Positions 1 through 9,563 of a DNA stretch of 64,000 nucleotides are shown here, piece after piece (positions within the stretch are counted from its first letter, which is position 1; the number at the start of each line of letters is the position of its first letter). Under the pieces are notes generated by a model that was given only the letters and a program-made list of their open reading frames with translations, ran no database searches and was not told the DNA's origin. A program made the translations under genes and the position numbers. Source of the DNA: GCA-003244245 sp963823755 (GTDB taxonomy: Bacteria; Actinomycetota; Actinomycetes; Mycobacteriales; Pseudonocardiaceae); NCBI GenBank assembly GCA_963823755.1, contig CAWGMP010000021.1, positions 1 to 64,000 on the forward strand, read 5' to 3'.

Positions 1-32
1 GCAGACGTGAGCCGGGTGGATCTGCGAAGTGT

Positions 33-951
33 ATGGATGCGAGACGTTGGAACCGACGGGAAAGTTGGACACAGATGACGGGACACGCGTTCGCGATGGC
101 GATGGCGGCCCTCGACGTGAACGGACCGGAGGACGACTTTCTTGACTGGGATGCGATCAGGTGGCGCTCGGTCGAGAAGGACGTACAGCGGCTTAGGCGA
201 CGGATCTTCGCGGCGACGCGGGCTGGGGACTATAAACGGGTCCGCAGTGTGCAAAAGTTGATGCTTCGCAGCCAGTTGAACACGTTGGTGAGTGTGCGGC
301 AGGTGACGGAGCGCAATGCTGGTCGTGTCACGGCCGGTGTCGACGGGAAGGTCGCGTTGACTTCCCGTAGCAAGGAGCGGTTGGTGGAGCACATCCAGTA
401 CTCACCTGACCGTATCCGGCCGGTGAAACGGGTTTTCATTCCGAAGGCGAATGGGAAACTCAGGCCACTCGGAATTCCTGTGATCGCTGATCGCGCTCAG
501 CAAGCTCGGGTGCGTAACGCGTTGGAACCCGAGTGGGAGGCGCGGTTCGAGCCGAGGTCCTATGGCTTCCGGCCGGGCCGCGGATGCCACGATGCGATCG
601 AGGCGATCTACCAGGTCGTCAAGGGCAAAGACCCGAAACGGCAGTGGATTCTCGACGCGGACCTGAAAGCGGCATTCGACCACATCGACCACCGCTTCGT
701 TCTCGACCAGATCGGGTCGTTTCCCGCGCGGGGAATGGTCCGGGGATGGTTGAAAGCGGGCGTGGTCGAAGATGGTCACTTCGCCCCGACGGAGGAAGGT
801 GCGCCACAAGGCGGGGTGATTAGTCCGCTGCTCTTGAACATCGTCTTACACGGGATGGAAACGGCTGCCGGGGTGAGGTACCGGAAACGTCAGGGCGGGA
901 GAACTGAAACCGCTTATGACTGTCCGGTGCTCGTTCGTTATGCTGACGATC
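33..951 (+). pseudogene. Group II intron reverse transcriptase, N-terminal fragment (RT1)
   Basis: This is the N-terminal half of a group II intron RT/maturase. It shows the RT fold: the RPLGIP block, the SYGFRPGRG block, DADLKAAFDHID, the PQGG block, and the catalytic YADD at the very end. Immediately after the YADD codons the sequence changes into the 5' end of another intron (GTGTG at 952), so the last residues before the stop at 986 are intron-encoded. The finger/palm region closely resembles the RT at 1811, so both belong to the same family. The thumb (X), DNA-binding and endonuclease domains are missing, and no matching C-terminal half follows anywhere in the window apart from the one shared with RT2. 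The likely start is the ATG at 33 or the one at 75. It is inactive as it stands. Confidence 0.85.
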
Positions 952-2938
952 GTGTGCCACGAACGCGACTGGAGGTTGCGATGTAGAAGATCGTGCTGAT
1001 GGTTGTGGTGTTGCGCTGGTGATGGAGGTGGGCCCTCCGCGGTCGCCTTGCAGGAGGTGATTGCAAACCACCGTCAGTTGCTGCGGTGAATGAGCCGTGG
1101 TGGTGAGCGTGACGGAAAAAGGCGTACGTGATACGTCAGGTGAGAGCCGAGAGTGCGACGTGATGTCGCGTGGTGCGAGTGGTTGCAGTGAATGGAGGAT
1201 CGGAGGTGTTGACGCTGTAATCGGGCGGGTGTCCAGACGCTCTTCTCGCCGTGGCATGCGATCTGGGTAACTGGATGGTGTGAAGCCCACGGAAATGCCT
1301 AAGGACTCCTGATCCATCCGGGAGTTACGGGCTGGGAAAGACCGGACGGGTAAACGAAAGTGAATCTTTGTATGCGTCGTCACACACACCGTCGGTGATG
1401 GGTTGCAGCTCCGGCGGAGAGGGCTGGTCGCTGGGAAGCGACGAGGGACGATCGGGGATCTTGGGCCGGTCGTGTGGACACCCCTGCCCCGGCGTATAGA
1501 AGGTACCCACCCCGGTCGTGTCTCGACCACGCGGAACACGGGAACCCCGTCAGGTCCCGGCACGGGTGTGTCGGGTAGTCCAACCGTAAGGAAGGTGAAT
1601 TCCTTGGCGGGAACAGGAGAGTCCAAGAAGCGAAAGCCGGTTCGTCGAAAGGCGACAGGAAACCGATGCGCGATGACTGCTTCCTCCAGTGGTGGTATCG
1701 GCCAACTGGCCGGATACGGGCCTGGTGGCCCGGCCTGACAAGGGCGCTGACGTGGACTTGGTGGGCCTGCGATGTATCACGGGGTCACGACGTGAGAACA
1801 GAAAGGAACGTTGGGCACGATGGCGTGCGACGAAGCAGTCGGAACCGGATGGGTGCCGCTGGTGGACACGGATGCTGTGGTGAACGAACCTGATGGCGTA
1901 CCGCTGGACTGGGACCAGGTCAACTGGCGCTCGGTCGAGCGGGACGTACTGCGTTTGCGGCGGCGGATCTTCGCGGCGGAACGGGCTGGTGATGCGGCAC
2001 GGGTCGCCAGTTTGCAGAAGTTGATGCTGCGGAGCCGGTCGAACGTGTTGGTGAGCGTGCGGCGGGTCACGGAGCACAACGCTGGCCGGGTCACGGCCGG
2101 GATCGACGGGAAGGTCGCGTTGACCTCCCCGGAGAGGGCGGAGTTAGCTGAGCGTTTGCACTGCCATACTTCGCCGTGGCAAGCCCGACCCGTGAAACGA
2201 ATATACATTCCGAAGAGTGATGGGAGACGCAGGCCGCTGGGGATTCCAGTGATCGCGGATCGTGCCCAGCAGAACCGGGTGCGTAATGCGTTGGAGCCTC
2301 AGTGGGAGGCGCGCTTTGAGTCGCGATCCTATGGATTCCGGCCAGGGCGAGGATGCCACGACGCGCTCGGGGCCGTCTATCAGATCGCCAAGGGGAAAAC
2401 CCCGAAGCGACTGTGGGTCCTGGACGCGGACCTGAAAGCAGCATTCGATCACATCGACCACGACTTCATCCTTGCCAAAATTGGCTTGTTTCCCGGTCGG
2501 GAGATGATCCGAGGATGGTTGAAGTCTGGGGTGGTCGAGAAAGGACGATACTCCCCAACGGAGGAGGGAACTCCGCAAGGTGGGGGTATTAGTCCCGTAC
2601 TGCTCAATATCGCTCTTCAGGGGATGGAAAAAGCAGTGGGCGTTCGGTATCACACGACCGGTGGGCGTGCTGGCTGGGTGCGACCGGACTCCCCGGCACT
2701 GGTGAGGTATGCCGACGACCAGTTGGTGTTCTGCGCCAGCAAGGAACAGGCAGAGCAAGTGAGACAACGGCTTATGGCGTGGCTGAAGCCGCGGGGTCTG
2801 GCCCTGAACGAGGAAAAGACGCAAGTCGTGCACCTCGATCAGGGCTGTGACTTCCTCAGCTTCAACATTCGCCGTTACCGGGGCAAGCTGCTCATCAAGC
2901 CAAGTGCCGACGCCGTGAAACGGGTCCGTGGGCGGCTG

Positions 2939-2945
2939 CGCGCCG
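2939..2945. repeat. Target-site duplication of the IS66 element (second copy 4683-4689)
   Basis: CGCGCCG occurs directly before the left end (2939-2945) and directly after the right end (4683-4689) of the IS66 element. IS66 elements usually duplicate 8 bases; here 7 match exactly. Fusing the flanks at this repeat restores the RT2 frame, which confirms the boundaries. Confidence 0.85.
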
Positions 2946-4682
2946 GTAGCTATTCAGCTGGGGGTGAGGGCTGGTGGTAGCCATGCGCCGGTGGTGAAGA
3001 GGTGACGTAGTGCCTGGAGTTTGTCGATGCCCCACTTGGTGGCGGTGTCAAGGTAGGAGTGCACGAGGGCGAAGTCGATGAGTCCTTGTAGGGTGCGCCA
3101 GCAGCCGCCGGAGGTGCGTTGTTGCACCTTGACCGGGCGGACCGCTCTCTCCGCGCAATTGTTCGTGAACGGTACTGTGAGATCGACGGCGAAGCGCAGG
3201 ATCATGTCTTCGTAGCGGGTGAACCGCCGGATCAGTCGGCGGGCCTGGACCGCGAGGGCGCTGCGGTGGCCGTGGTTGTCGGTCCGGCCTTTGGCCAGCG
3301 CGCCCAGGTAGTGGTTGCGGATCTGTGTGAGGGCAACCGGGTCGAGGTGGTCGGCGCCCGCAGTGCGGGCCTGGTGGGCGGCCTGGTTGGCTTCCAGCAG
3401 AGTGTCGGCCATGGCCTTGGCCCAGAGTTGCCCGACCGGGTCGGCGTCGCTGACCGCACGCAAATCTCGAAGGAGATGAGCTGCGCACCAAGCGTGTACT
3501 GCGGGCAGGTGCGCGTAACCGGCGTACCCATCACGCATGAGGGTGCCGGTGAACTCCGGCAGCACCCCACCGGCGTCGATATCGTCACTGCCGCGCCCAC
3601 CCACGTGCATCAGGGTCAGGTATTCGGTGCAGGCCACGTGCACATACGCCAACTCCCCGGCGGCCCGTCCGGTGGTCTCGTCGGCGTGCAGCACCCCGGC
3701 GGTGGGGAGCAGGGCTTGCAGGTGCGGGAGGAACTCGGTTTCCAGCAGGGCCGCGGCACGCCCCCGGACACCGGCCATGAACCCGGTCGACACCCGGATC
3801 CCGGCCAGAGCATCCAGCACGCTGGTGGCCCGCCCGATCGGAAGGTAATGCCCGCAGGTCAGCAACGCTGCCAGCGCGGTGGTCTGCGGGCCGATCCGAA
3901 CCGGGCTTCCCGGACGCAACGCCAGCGCCAGCACGGGATCGGGGGCGACCGGAGTCTTGGTGGGCGCAGTGCCAGAGTTGGTCACGGGCTCGGTGGCGGC
4001 AGGTTCCCGGGCACCGGCCTCCTGCGGGGGACCGGGCTCGCGTGGGGCACCGGGCTGTTCCGGGGCGCTGGCGGTGGGACGCGTTACGTCACTGCCGGGG
4101 TTCACCGGGCGGGGCACATCGGTGGCGGCGGGGTCGTTGACATGCCCGCACCCGCCACACCGCCGCGACACCAGCTGGTACTCGGTGACCTTCGGTGGCG
4201 GCGGCGCCTGGACATCCGCCACCTGGCGACGGACCCGCGCGGTCTCGGCAGCATCGTCCAACGGCTTCTCACACCGGGCACAGTGATCCGGGGCGACCTC
4301 GAACGTCTCATCAGGGTCATCAACCAAACCCCGCGACGCCGACGCCGAACCCGGCTGCTTACCAGGCTTACGACCCGACCGGCTCCTCGACGAACGTTTC
4401 TTCGCGGGCTGCTTATCCCACGGCGCATCCGACGACGGCGGACGCGACGACGTCGAGGAATCCCGACCCAAGCGGCGTTCCAGCTCGACGATCCGATCCG
4501 CCTGCTCGGCGATCACCCGCCGCTGCTGCTCCACCACCGACTCCAGCTCGCGGACGCGCGCGAGCAACCGCTCAACCAACACCTCCAACGAACCGCAATC
4601 CGACACACCAAGATCATCCCAGGCTACGACTTCAGCACTGGTTGCGACACGCCGCGCGACCATCAACCAGCTGAACAGCTAC
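2946..4682 (-). mobile_element. IS66-family insertion sequence inside RT2
   Basis: The element is 1737 bases with imperfect terminal inverted repeats starting GTAGCTATTCAGCTG on the left and GTAGCTGTTCAGCTG on the right (read inwards). It carries only the large TnpC-type transposase; the small tnpA/tnpB genes of classic IS66 are absent, as in the ISBst12-like subgroup. The flanking 7-base repeat and the perfectly restorable host gene indicate a clean and probably recent insertion. Confidence 0.9.
2954..4666 (-). CDS. tnpC: IS66-family transposase (TnpC type)
   Basis: This is a 570-residue DDE transposase. An N-terminal coiled coil (about residues 20-70, rich in LE/RVRELE) is followed by a basic stretch (KKRSSRSRSGRKPGKQPG) and a zinc-finger-like region with CARCEKPL and CGGCGH. 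A proline- and threonine-rich linker of about 70 residues (around 165-235) follows. The catalytic core includes HADETTGR, a DGYAGY block, and the C-terminal DLTVPFTNNCAERAVRPVK block typical of IS66. Both catalytic blocks and the ends of the gene are intact, so it may be active. The gene fills nearly the whole element. Confidence 0.93.
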   Translation of the reverse strand: MMVARRVATSAEVVAWDDLGVSDCGSLEVLVERLLARVRELESVVEQQRRVIAEQADRIVELERRLGRDSSTSSRPPSSDAPWDKQPAKKRSSRSRSGRKPGKQPGSASASRGLVDDPDETFEVAPDHCARCEKPLDDAAETARVRRQVADVQAPPPPKVTEYQLVSRRCGGCGHVNDPAATDVPRPVNPGSDVTRPTASAPEQPGAPREPGPPQEAGAREPAATEPVTNSGTAPTKTPVAPDPVLALALRPGSPVRIGPQTTALAALLTCGHYLPIGRATSVLDALAGIRVSTGFMAGVRGRAAALLETEFLPHLQALLPTAGVLHADETTGRAAGELAYVHVACTEYLTLMHVGGRGSDDIDAGGVLPEFTGTLMRDGYAGYAHLPAVHAWCAAHLLRDLRAVSDADPVGQLWAKAMADTLLEANQAAHQARTAGADHLDPVALTQIRNHYLGALAKGRTDNHGHRSALAVQARRLIRRFTRYEDMILRFAVDLTVPFTNNCAERAVRPVKVQQRTSGGCWRTLQGLIDFALVHSYLDTATKWGIDKLQALRHLFTTGAWLPPALTPS

Positions 4683-5359
4683 CGCGCCGAGGTCCGCGCC
4701 TTGTATGGCGCGAACGTGGCCGCAGTGACGAAAACCCTTCCCTCGATCATCAGGGGTTGGGCCGCCTATCATCGGATCGTCGTAGCCAGCAAGGTATTCT
4801 CCGCGCTGGATAACTACATGTGGCAGCTGCTTTACAAGTGGGCGAAGCGTACCCATCCGACCAAGTCGAAACACTGGGTGACCGCCCGGTACTTCGGCAG
4901 GTTCAACAGGGCCAGGCAGGACCACTGGGTATTCGGAGACCGGGAAACCGGGATCTATGTCCCCAAGTTCTCCTGGACAAAGATTGTCCGACACATCATG
5001 GTGAACGGAGGGGCATCTCCGGATGACCCCGATCTCGCCCAGTACTGGGCAGACCGTCGCCGGAAGGGAAATCCCCCACCTCTGAACGGGGTCGGTCTGT
5101 ATCTGGTGAAGATACAGAAGGGCCGCTGCGCGGAATGTGGGGACTTCCTTCTCCACGCCTACCATCAGCCACAGTCTCCCGAGGCATGGGAGCAATGGGT
5201 GAGAACGATTCGTATGGCGATCCGTAAACAATGGATCGCCACGCATCGGGAAGGTAATACGTCGGACAGTCGTCGCCTCGTCCACGCATCATGTCTAACT
5301 CGCGCACGGCGAGTATGACAGCCAGCACTGCATAACCCGCTCCACCTGAGGGCCTGCTT

Positions 5360-5393
5360 GAGCCGCTTGCGGGGAAACTCGCCTGGGCGGTTC
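5360..5393 (+). ncRNA. Group II intron domain V (intron D)
   Basis: This is a 34-base hairpin that begins GAGCCGC, ends GGCGGTTC, and has a central GAAA loop. It carries the AGC catalytic triad at the base. It is followed by a GC-rich domain VI-like hairpin (about 5400-5428). Length and layout match domain V of bacterial group II introns. Confidence 0.85.
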
Positions 5394-5881
5394 TGAGGGG
5401 GCGCGGGCGCAGCAATGCGCCCGCGCTACCCGACAGGCGAACGTGAGTGAACCACTGCTGAAGTGTCGAAAGCGTAGCGATGACATCAGAACCGGGGTCC
5501 GGTCGTTGCCCGGGACAGAGGGACTGTTTACTGCCCTGGTGGTGTCCGGCATGAAGGTGGCGCGAGCTCGGTTTAGGCGCCAGCGTGAAACGTGGGAACG
5601 CCTCGCCCCGATACGGTCGGTCTCGTGTTGGAGGGATCGGCGAGAGGGAGGACCCCAAGCAGCGGAGACTGTGAGGGGCAGAGTACCGATGCGGGCAGGC
5701 GGGCGGACCGTCTTGTAGTAGTGAGGAAGCCCCTGTAATGGGGGTGGAGCGAAGGGGAGTGCGCCGGGATAAACCGGCTTGGAGGAGGAGATGGAAGAGC
5801 TCTACGTCGAAGGTCTAGCGAACCACGGCGGCCCCGAGTCATGCGTTGACGTTCGTGAGGGCGTCGGCGAAGCGTTGACAG

Positions 5882-7720
5882 ACATCCCAGGAGCTTGAAT
5901 GTCAAGCGTTGACCGCCACTCACGGTGCAGAAGACGGCACCATCGACGGTGCCCGCGTCGCGGTTGCCTCCGTCGGCATTGTGGCCGCGCGGTCGTTAGC
6001 GTGCCGCTAACCCGCCGAGCACCCGTGCGGTCCGCAGACGGCCGGCAGGGCAGTGCTGCCGCGCCGCTTCCGCTCCTCGACGCTGCGCGCCTGCGGTGCG
6101 GGTCGGCTTGCCATCGGATACCTGGGGAGTCCGTGCAGCACGCGGCCCACAACGTCGTCACGGTGACGGCGCCGATCGAAAGCTCGGCGCCGGGAGTTAT
6201 CCACAGCTCGTCGCCATGGTCAGCGACGCGAGAGCTGCAGAGATAGTGGCGCCAGACAGTCACGCTGCAGCGTTTTCGATGCGGTGTGGCCATGCGGTCG
6301 CTTCGTCGTAGCAGGTGCGGGTTTTGAGGCAGCCGTGCAGGATGCCGACGAGCCGGTTGGCGAGTTGGCGCAGGGCGGCGTTGTGTTCGCTGCCGTTGGC
6401 TTTGTGCTGGTCGTAGTAGGCGCGGGCGCCGGGGGAGGCGGTGGGTGCGCTGAAGGCCTGGGTCATGAGGGTGTCGATGAGCCGGTCATTGTGCACAAAT
6501 CGGGCGAGCACGACTTTCTTCTTGCCCGAGGCGCGGGTGATGGGGCTGGTGCCGGCGTAGTTTCTCCGGGATTTCGCATCGGTGTAGCGGTCGGGGTCAT
6601 CCCCGAACTCGGCGAGCACCCGGGCACCGAGGACCGGTCCCAGGCCGGGCTGGGACACGATGATCTTAGCGTCCGGGTGCTGACCAAAATACGCATCGAC
6701 CTGCCCTTGCAGGACCTTGACCTGCTCATCAAGGGTCCGCAACACCGCCACCGCGGCGCGGGTCGTGGCCGCGTAGGCCTGGGTGACCACCTCGGGCTGG
6801 CCCAGGTGCTCGGCGCGCAGCACGGCCTGGATCCGCGCGGCCTTCTCCGCGACGTTGCGGCGGCGAGCTCGGGTGAGTGCGGCACTGATCTGGGCGATCG
6901 TCAACCTCGACGCCGAGGCCGGGTCCGGTGCCCTGGCCAGCAGTTCCAAGGTGTCGGCAGCATCGAGATCCTCGAACGCCTCCACCGCGGCCGGGAAGTA
7001 GTCCCGTAGCGCGTGGCGCAGTCGCTGGGTGTGGCGGGTACGTTCCCAGATCAACGTCTTGTGCGCCCGCGTCACCACCTTGACCGCCTCGGCCTGCGGT
7101 GTGTCCACGGCCACCGGACGCAGCTGGTGGGAATCGGTGCGCACCATGTCAGCCAGGGTGTGGCCATCGGCGGCGTCGCTCTTGGCCCCGGACACACTGT
7201 GCCGTTCCCGGTAACGGGCCACCTGCAACGGGTTGATCCCATACACCGTGTACCCGGCAGCGACCAACGCGACCACCCACGGACCGCGGTCGGTCTCGAT
7301 CCCGATCACCACCTCGGCCGCCTCAGCGTCCTCGCCGAGCTGCTCACCGATCATCGCATGCAGCCGCGCCATCCCCACCACCCCCCGGGCAGCCGGGCCT
7401 TGGCCAACCGCTGCCCCGTGGCGTCCATCAACTCCACATCGTGGTGCGCCTCGGACCAGTCATCCCCCACGAACAACAACCTGTTCCCTCCTCATCATCG
7501 ATCATCCAGAGCAGCCCGCGGGAGAACCATCAGCGACCTAATGAACCAGTGCTCACACCACACCACAGCGGGCACGACATCCCATCAGCGATCAACTCTC
7601 CCGACCCACCAGCAGGGGCACGATCTGTCATCAGGACTCCAGGCCCGGGGATACACAGTGCTCACCTGCCAGCGGCTTGGCGCGAGCCTGCCGGATGGCC
7701 GACCCGCTAGCTCTCATTAG
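5882..7720 (-). mobile_element. IS110-family insertion sequence inside intron B
   Basis: Intron B sequence ends at about 5881 and resumes at about 7721, enclosing some 1839 bases with an IS110 transposase on the minus strand. No terminal inverted repeats or long target duplication are visible, as expected for this family. About 240 bases lie upstream of the transposase start and about 380 bases downstream. One of these would hold the bridge RNA that guides target choice in IS110 elements. I cannot fold it here. Confidence 0.75.
6260..7479 (-). pseudogene. IS110-family transposase (DEDD), frameshifted near the N-terminus
   Basis: The body (6260-7381) contains the DEDD-type RuvC-like domain (VVIGIETDRG, KSDAADGHTLADMV) and the C-terminal Transposase_20 domain (SQPGLGPVLGARVLAEFGD, RNYAGTSPITRASGK). 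The true start is probably TTG at 7479, preceded by AGGAGGG, giving LLFVGDDWSEAHHDVEL with the first catalytic aspartate. These first 33 residues are in another frame. A run of six C (7381-7386) appears to lack one base. This is either a real inactivating slip or a sequencing error; programmed shifting is not known for this family. Confidence 0.8.
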
Positions 7721-7963
7721 GGGTACACACAGGCTGGGCTATTGAGCCGCGAAATGTCTCTAGTCCGGGGTGCCGACGTCGTTCCCCTGAGCGGAAGGCA
7801 ATATCGGTGACAGCGGGATCGCGAGTTGTCATCGGACCCCGCGTGGTCGGAGAACCTGTGCATGTGCGGAGCCTCCAGCGCGAGAACCGGGAGATCCCGT
7901 GGTTACCCGTCTGGTTGATCACCGGACGGGTCGCTCAGGGAAGGCCAAGGTCGTACGACTGAG

Positions 7964-9454
7964 ATGAACGATCACGGGAAGTCAGACGTGCCCGTAGTAC
8001 CAGCGAACCCGTCGAACAAGGCTGCGAAGGCGGCGGCGGAGGCGGGGGAGGGAAGGGGCACGGCCAAGGGGAACACGGGCTGCTTACCACGTCCCGGACA
8101 CAGGGCCGGGTCAGGCGTGTCACAGGGGTTGGACCGTGTGCGTGAAGTGGCACGAAGGGACAAGGAAGCGCGGTTCACGGCGCTGCTGCATCACGTTGAC
8201 CTGGACCGGCTACGCGCGGCTTACTGGGCGATCAGTCCGAAGGCCGTCGCGGGTGTGGACGGGGTGACGTGGGAGTCGTATGGACAGGACCTGGAGGCCA
8301 ACCTTCAGGACCTGCACGTGCGGGTTCACAGTGGGCGCTATCGGGCGAGACCGTCGCGCAGAGCGTATATCCCGAAGGCGGATGGGCGGCTGCGGCCGCT
8401 GGGCATCGCCGCGTTGGAGGACAAGATCCTCCAACGGGCCGTCGTCGAGGTGCTCAATGCGGTCTACGAGGCGGACTTCCTGGGCTTCTCGTATGGTTTT
8501 CGGCCGGGGCGCGGTCCGCATGACGCGTTGGATGCGCTGTCGGCCGGGACCTACAAGAAGCGGGTGAACTGGGTGCTCGACGCGGACATCCGCGACTTTT
8601 TCACCAGCTTGGATCAGAGCTGGCTGGCGAAGTTTCTCGGGCACCGGATAGCGGACAAGCGGGTCCTGCGCCTGATCGGCAAGTGGTTGAGCGCAGGAGT
8701 CATCGAGAACGGGACTTGGTCGCAGACCGTGGAGGGTTCGCCACAGGGGGCATCGGTGTCCCCGCTGCTGGCGAATATCTACCTCCACTATGTGTTCGAC
8801 CAGTGGGTTCAGTGGTGGAGACGGAGGCATGCGCGCGGTGATATGATCATCGTGCGGTTCGCTGACGATTTCACCGCCGGGTTCGAGCACCTAGGTGACG
8901 CGAAGCAGTTCATGCGGGATCTGCGCGAGCGGCTCGCGAAGTTCTCGCTGCAACTACACCCGGACAAAACGCGCCTGATCGAGTTCGGTCGCTTTGCGGC
9001 CGACCGGCGGGCGGCGCGGGGTCTGGGCAAGCCGGAGACGTTCGACTTCTTGGGCTTTACGCACATCTGCGGGAAGACCCGAGAGGGGCGGTTCTGGCTG
9101 CGGCGCATCACGGTCGCCAAGCGGATGCGGGCGAAGCTCAAACAGGTCAAAGACCAGCTCAAGCGACGCCGGCACGAGCCAGTCCCGGAGCAAGGACGGT
9201 GGCTGGGCAGCGTGATACGGGGCCACCTGGCCTACTACGCGGTACCCGGCAACGTCCGGGCGGTTCGATCCTTCCGGAAACAGGTGACCAGGCACTGGTT
9301 AGCGGCGTTACGTAGTCGCAGCCAGCGTCACCGCCTGAACTGGGACCGGATGAACCGTCTAGTGACACGATGGCTACCATCCGCCCGCGTCCTGCACCCC
9401 TACCCAGATGAACGCTTCGACGTTCGTACCCAAGGCAGGAGCCCAGTGCGCTAG
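7964..9454 (+). CDS. ltrA: Group II intron reverse transcriptase/maturase (RT of intron B)
   Basis: This is an intact 496-residue RT. Blocks in order: IPKADGRLRPLGI, FSYGFRPGRGPHDAL, LDADIRDFFTSLD, EGSPQGASVSPLLANIYLHY, and the active site RFADD. The maturase thumb follows (DFLGFTHICGK, then SVIRGHLAYYAVPGN). There is no HNH domain. The N-terminal leader (MNDHGKSD) and the upstream ribozyme text are typical of one widespread bacterial intron lineage. It catalyses reverse transcription during retrohoming and helps splicing. Its own ribozyme is broken by IS110, so the intron may be unable to splice although the protein could act on relatives. Confidence 0.92.
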   Translation: MNDHGKSDVPVVPANPSNKAAKAAAEAGEGRGTAKGNTGCLPRPGHRAGSGVSQGLDRVREVARRDKEARFTALLHHVDLDRLRAAYWAISPKAVAGVDGVTWESYGQDLEANLQDLHVRVHSGRYRARPSRRAYIPKADGRLRPLGIAALEDKILQRAVVEVLNAVYEADFLGFSYGFRPGRGPHDALDALSAGTYKKRVNWVLDADIRDFFTSLDQSWLAKFLGHRIADKRVLRLIGKWLSAGVIENGTWSQTVEGSPQGASVSPLLANIYLHYVFDQWVQWWRRRHARGDMIIVRFADDFTAGFEHLGDAKQFMRDLRERLAKFSLQLHPDKTRLIEFGRFAADRRAARGLGKPETFDFLGFTHICGKTREGRFWLRRITVAKRMRAKLKQVKDQLKRRRHEPVPEQGRWLGSVIRGHLAYYAVPGNVRAVRSFRKQVTRHWLAALRSRSQRHRLNWDRMNRLVTRWLPSARVLHPYPDERFDVRTQGRSPVR

Positions 9455-9471
9455 CAGCGCACGCTGGGATC
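9439..9471 (+). ncRNA. Group II intron domain V (intron B)
   Basis: This is a 33-base hairpin starting GAGCCCA and ending TGGGATC, with an inner GTGCGC/GCGCAC stem. It begins inside the last codons of the RT gene. A domain VI-like hairpin (GGGCCGCCC / GGGCGGTCCC) follows up to about 9505. This intron belongs to a different lineage from those with a GAAA loop. Confidence 0.75.
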
Positions 9472-9563
9472 TGTGCGGGGGGCCGCCCGCGAGGGCGGTC
9501 CCTACCGCGATCGGGTTGCCCTGGTTCGTTCGATGATCAACTGGAGTTCCCAGGAGGAGTCGG

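Larger units (their letters stand above)
1811..5318 (+). pseudogene. Group II intron reverse transcriptase/maturase with HNH endonuclease (RT2), split by IS66
   Basis: The first part (1811-2945) carries all RT blocks, including PQGG and YADDQLVF, up to the start of the maturase domain. The second part (4690-5318) continues in frame with the maturase thumb motif (IIRGWAAYHR) and a C-terminal HNH-type module (CAECG, then LVHASC). Removing the IS66 element and one copy of the 7-base repeat restores the reading frame as LRA-EVRALYG. RT2 was therefore intact before that insertion. The full protein would be about 590 residues, normal for an RT-maturase-endonuclease. The start at 1811 or 1820 is a choice among close ATG codons; there is no clear ribosome site. 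Confidence 0.88.
952..5434 (+). mobile_element. Group II intron D, inserted in RT1 and itself split by IS66
   Basis: The 5' end is GTGTG at 952, the group II consensus form GUGYG, directly after the YADD codons of RT1. About 860 bases of non-coding ribozyme sequence (domains I to III and the start of IV) precede the RT gene at 1811. A 34-base domain V with an AGC triad and a GAAA loop lies at 5360-5393, followed by a domain VI-like hairpin ending near 5434. An IS66 element (2946-4682) interrupts the RT gene. The exact 3' boundary is inferred. The 3' half could derive from either this intron or the outer RT1 intron. Confidence 0.75.
5443..9510 (+). mobile_element. Group II intron B, with IS110 in its 5' ribozyme part
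   Basis: The probable 5' end is GTGAG at 5443, only eight bases after the end of intron D. The 5' ribozyme region runs to about 5881, is interrupted by an IS110 insertion (5882-7720), and resumes at 7721 up to the RT gene at 7964. Domain V lies at 9439-9471 and a domain VI-like hairpin ends near 9505-9510. Boundaries are inferred from consensus and may be off by several bases. The intron appears to be inserted in the domain IV region of intron C, just before that intron's RT gene. Confidence 0.7.

Noticed and set aside
820..2208. Minus-strand frames over the 5' region of intron D
   Set aside because: They lie in ribozyme sequence and across RT2; composition and lack of family point to chance open frames.
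3119..4813. Long plus-strand open frame opposite the IS66 transposase
   Set aside because: Reads as the antisense of a GC-rich gene (Arg/Gly/Pro/His-rich, no family), while the minus strand encodes a clear transposase.
5899..6246. Arg-rich plus-strand frame at the IS110 end
   Set aside because: Lies in the non-coding end of the IS element, with no start signal and a composition of chance coding.
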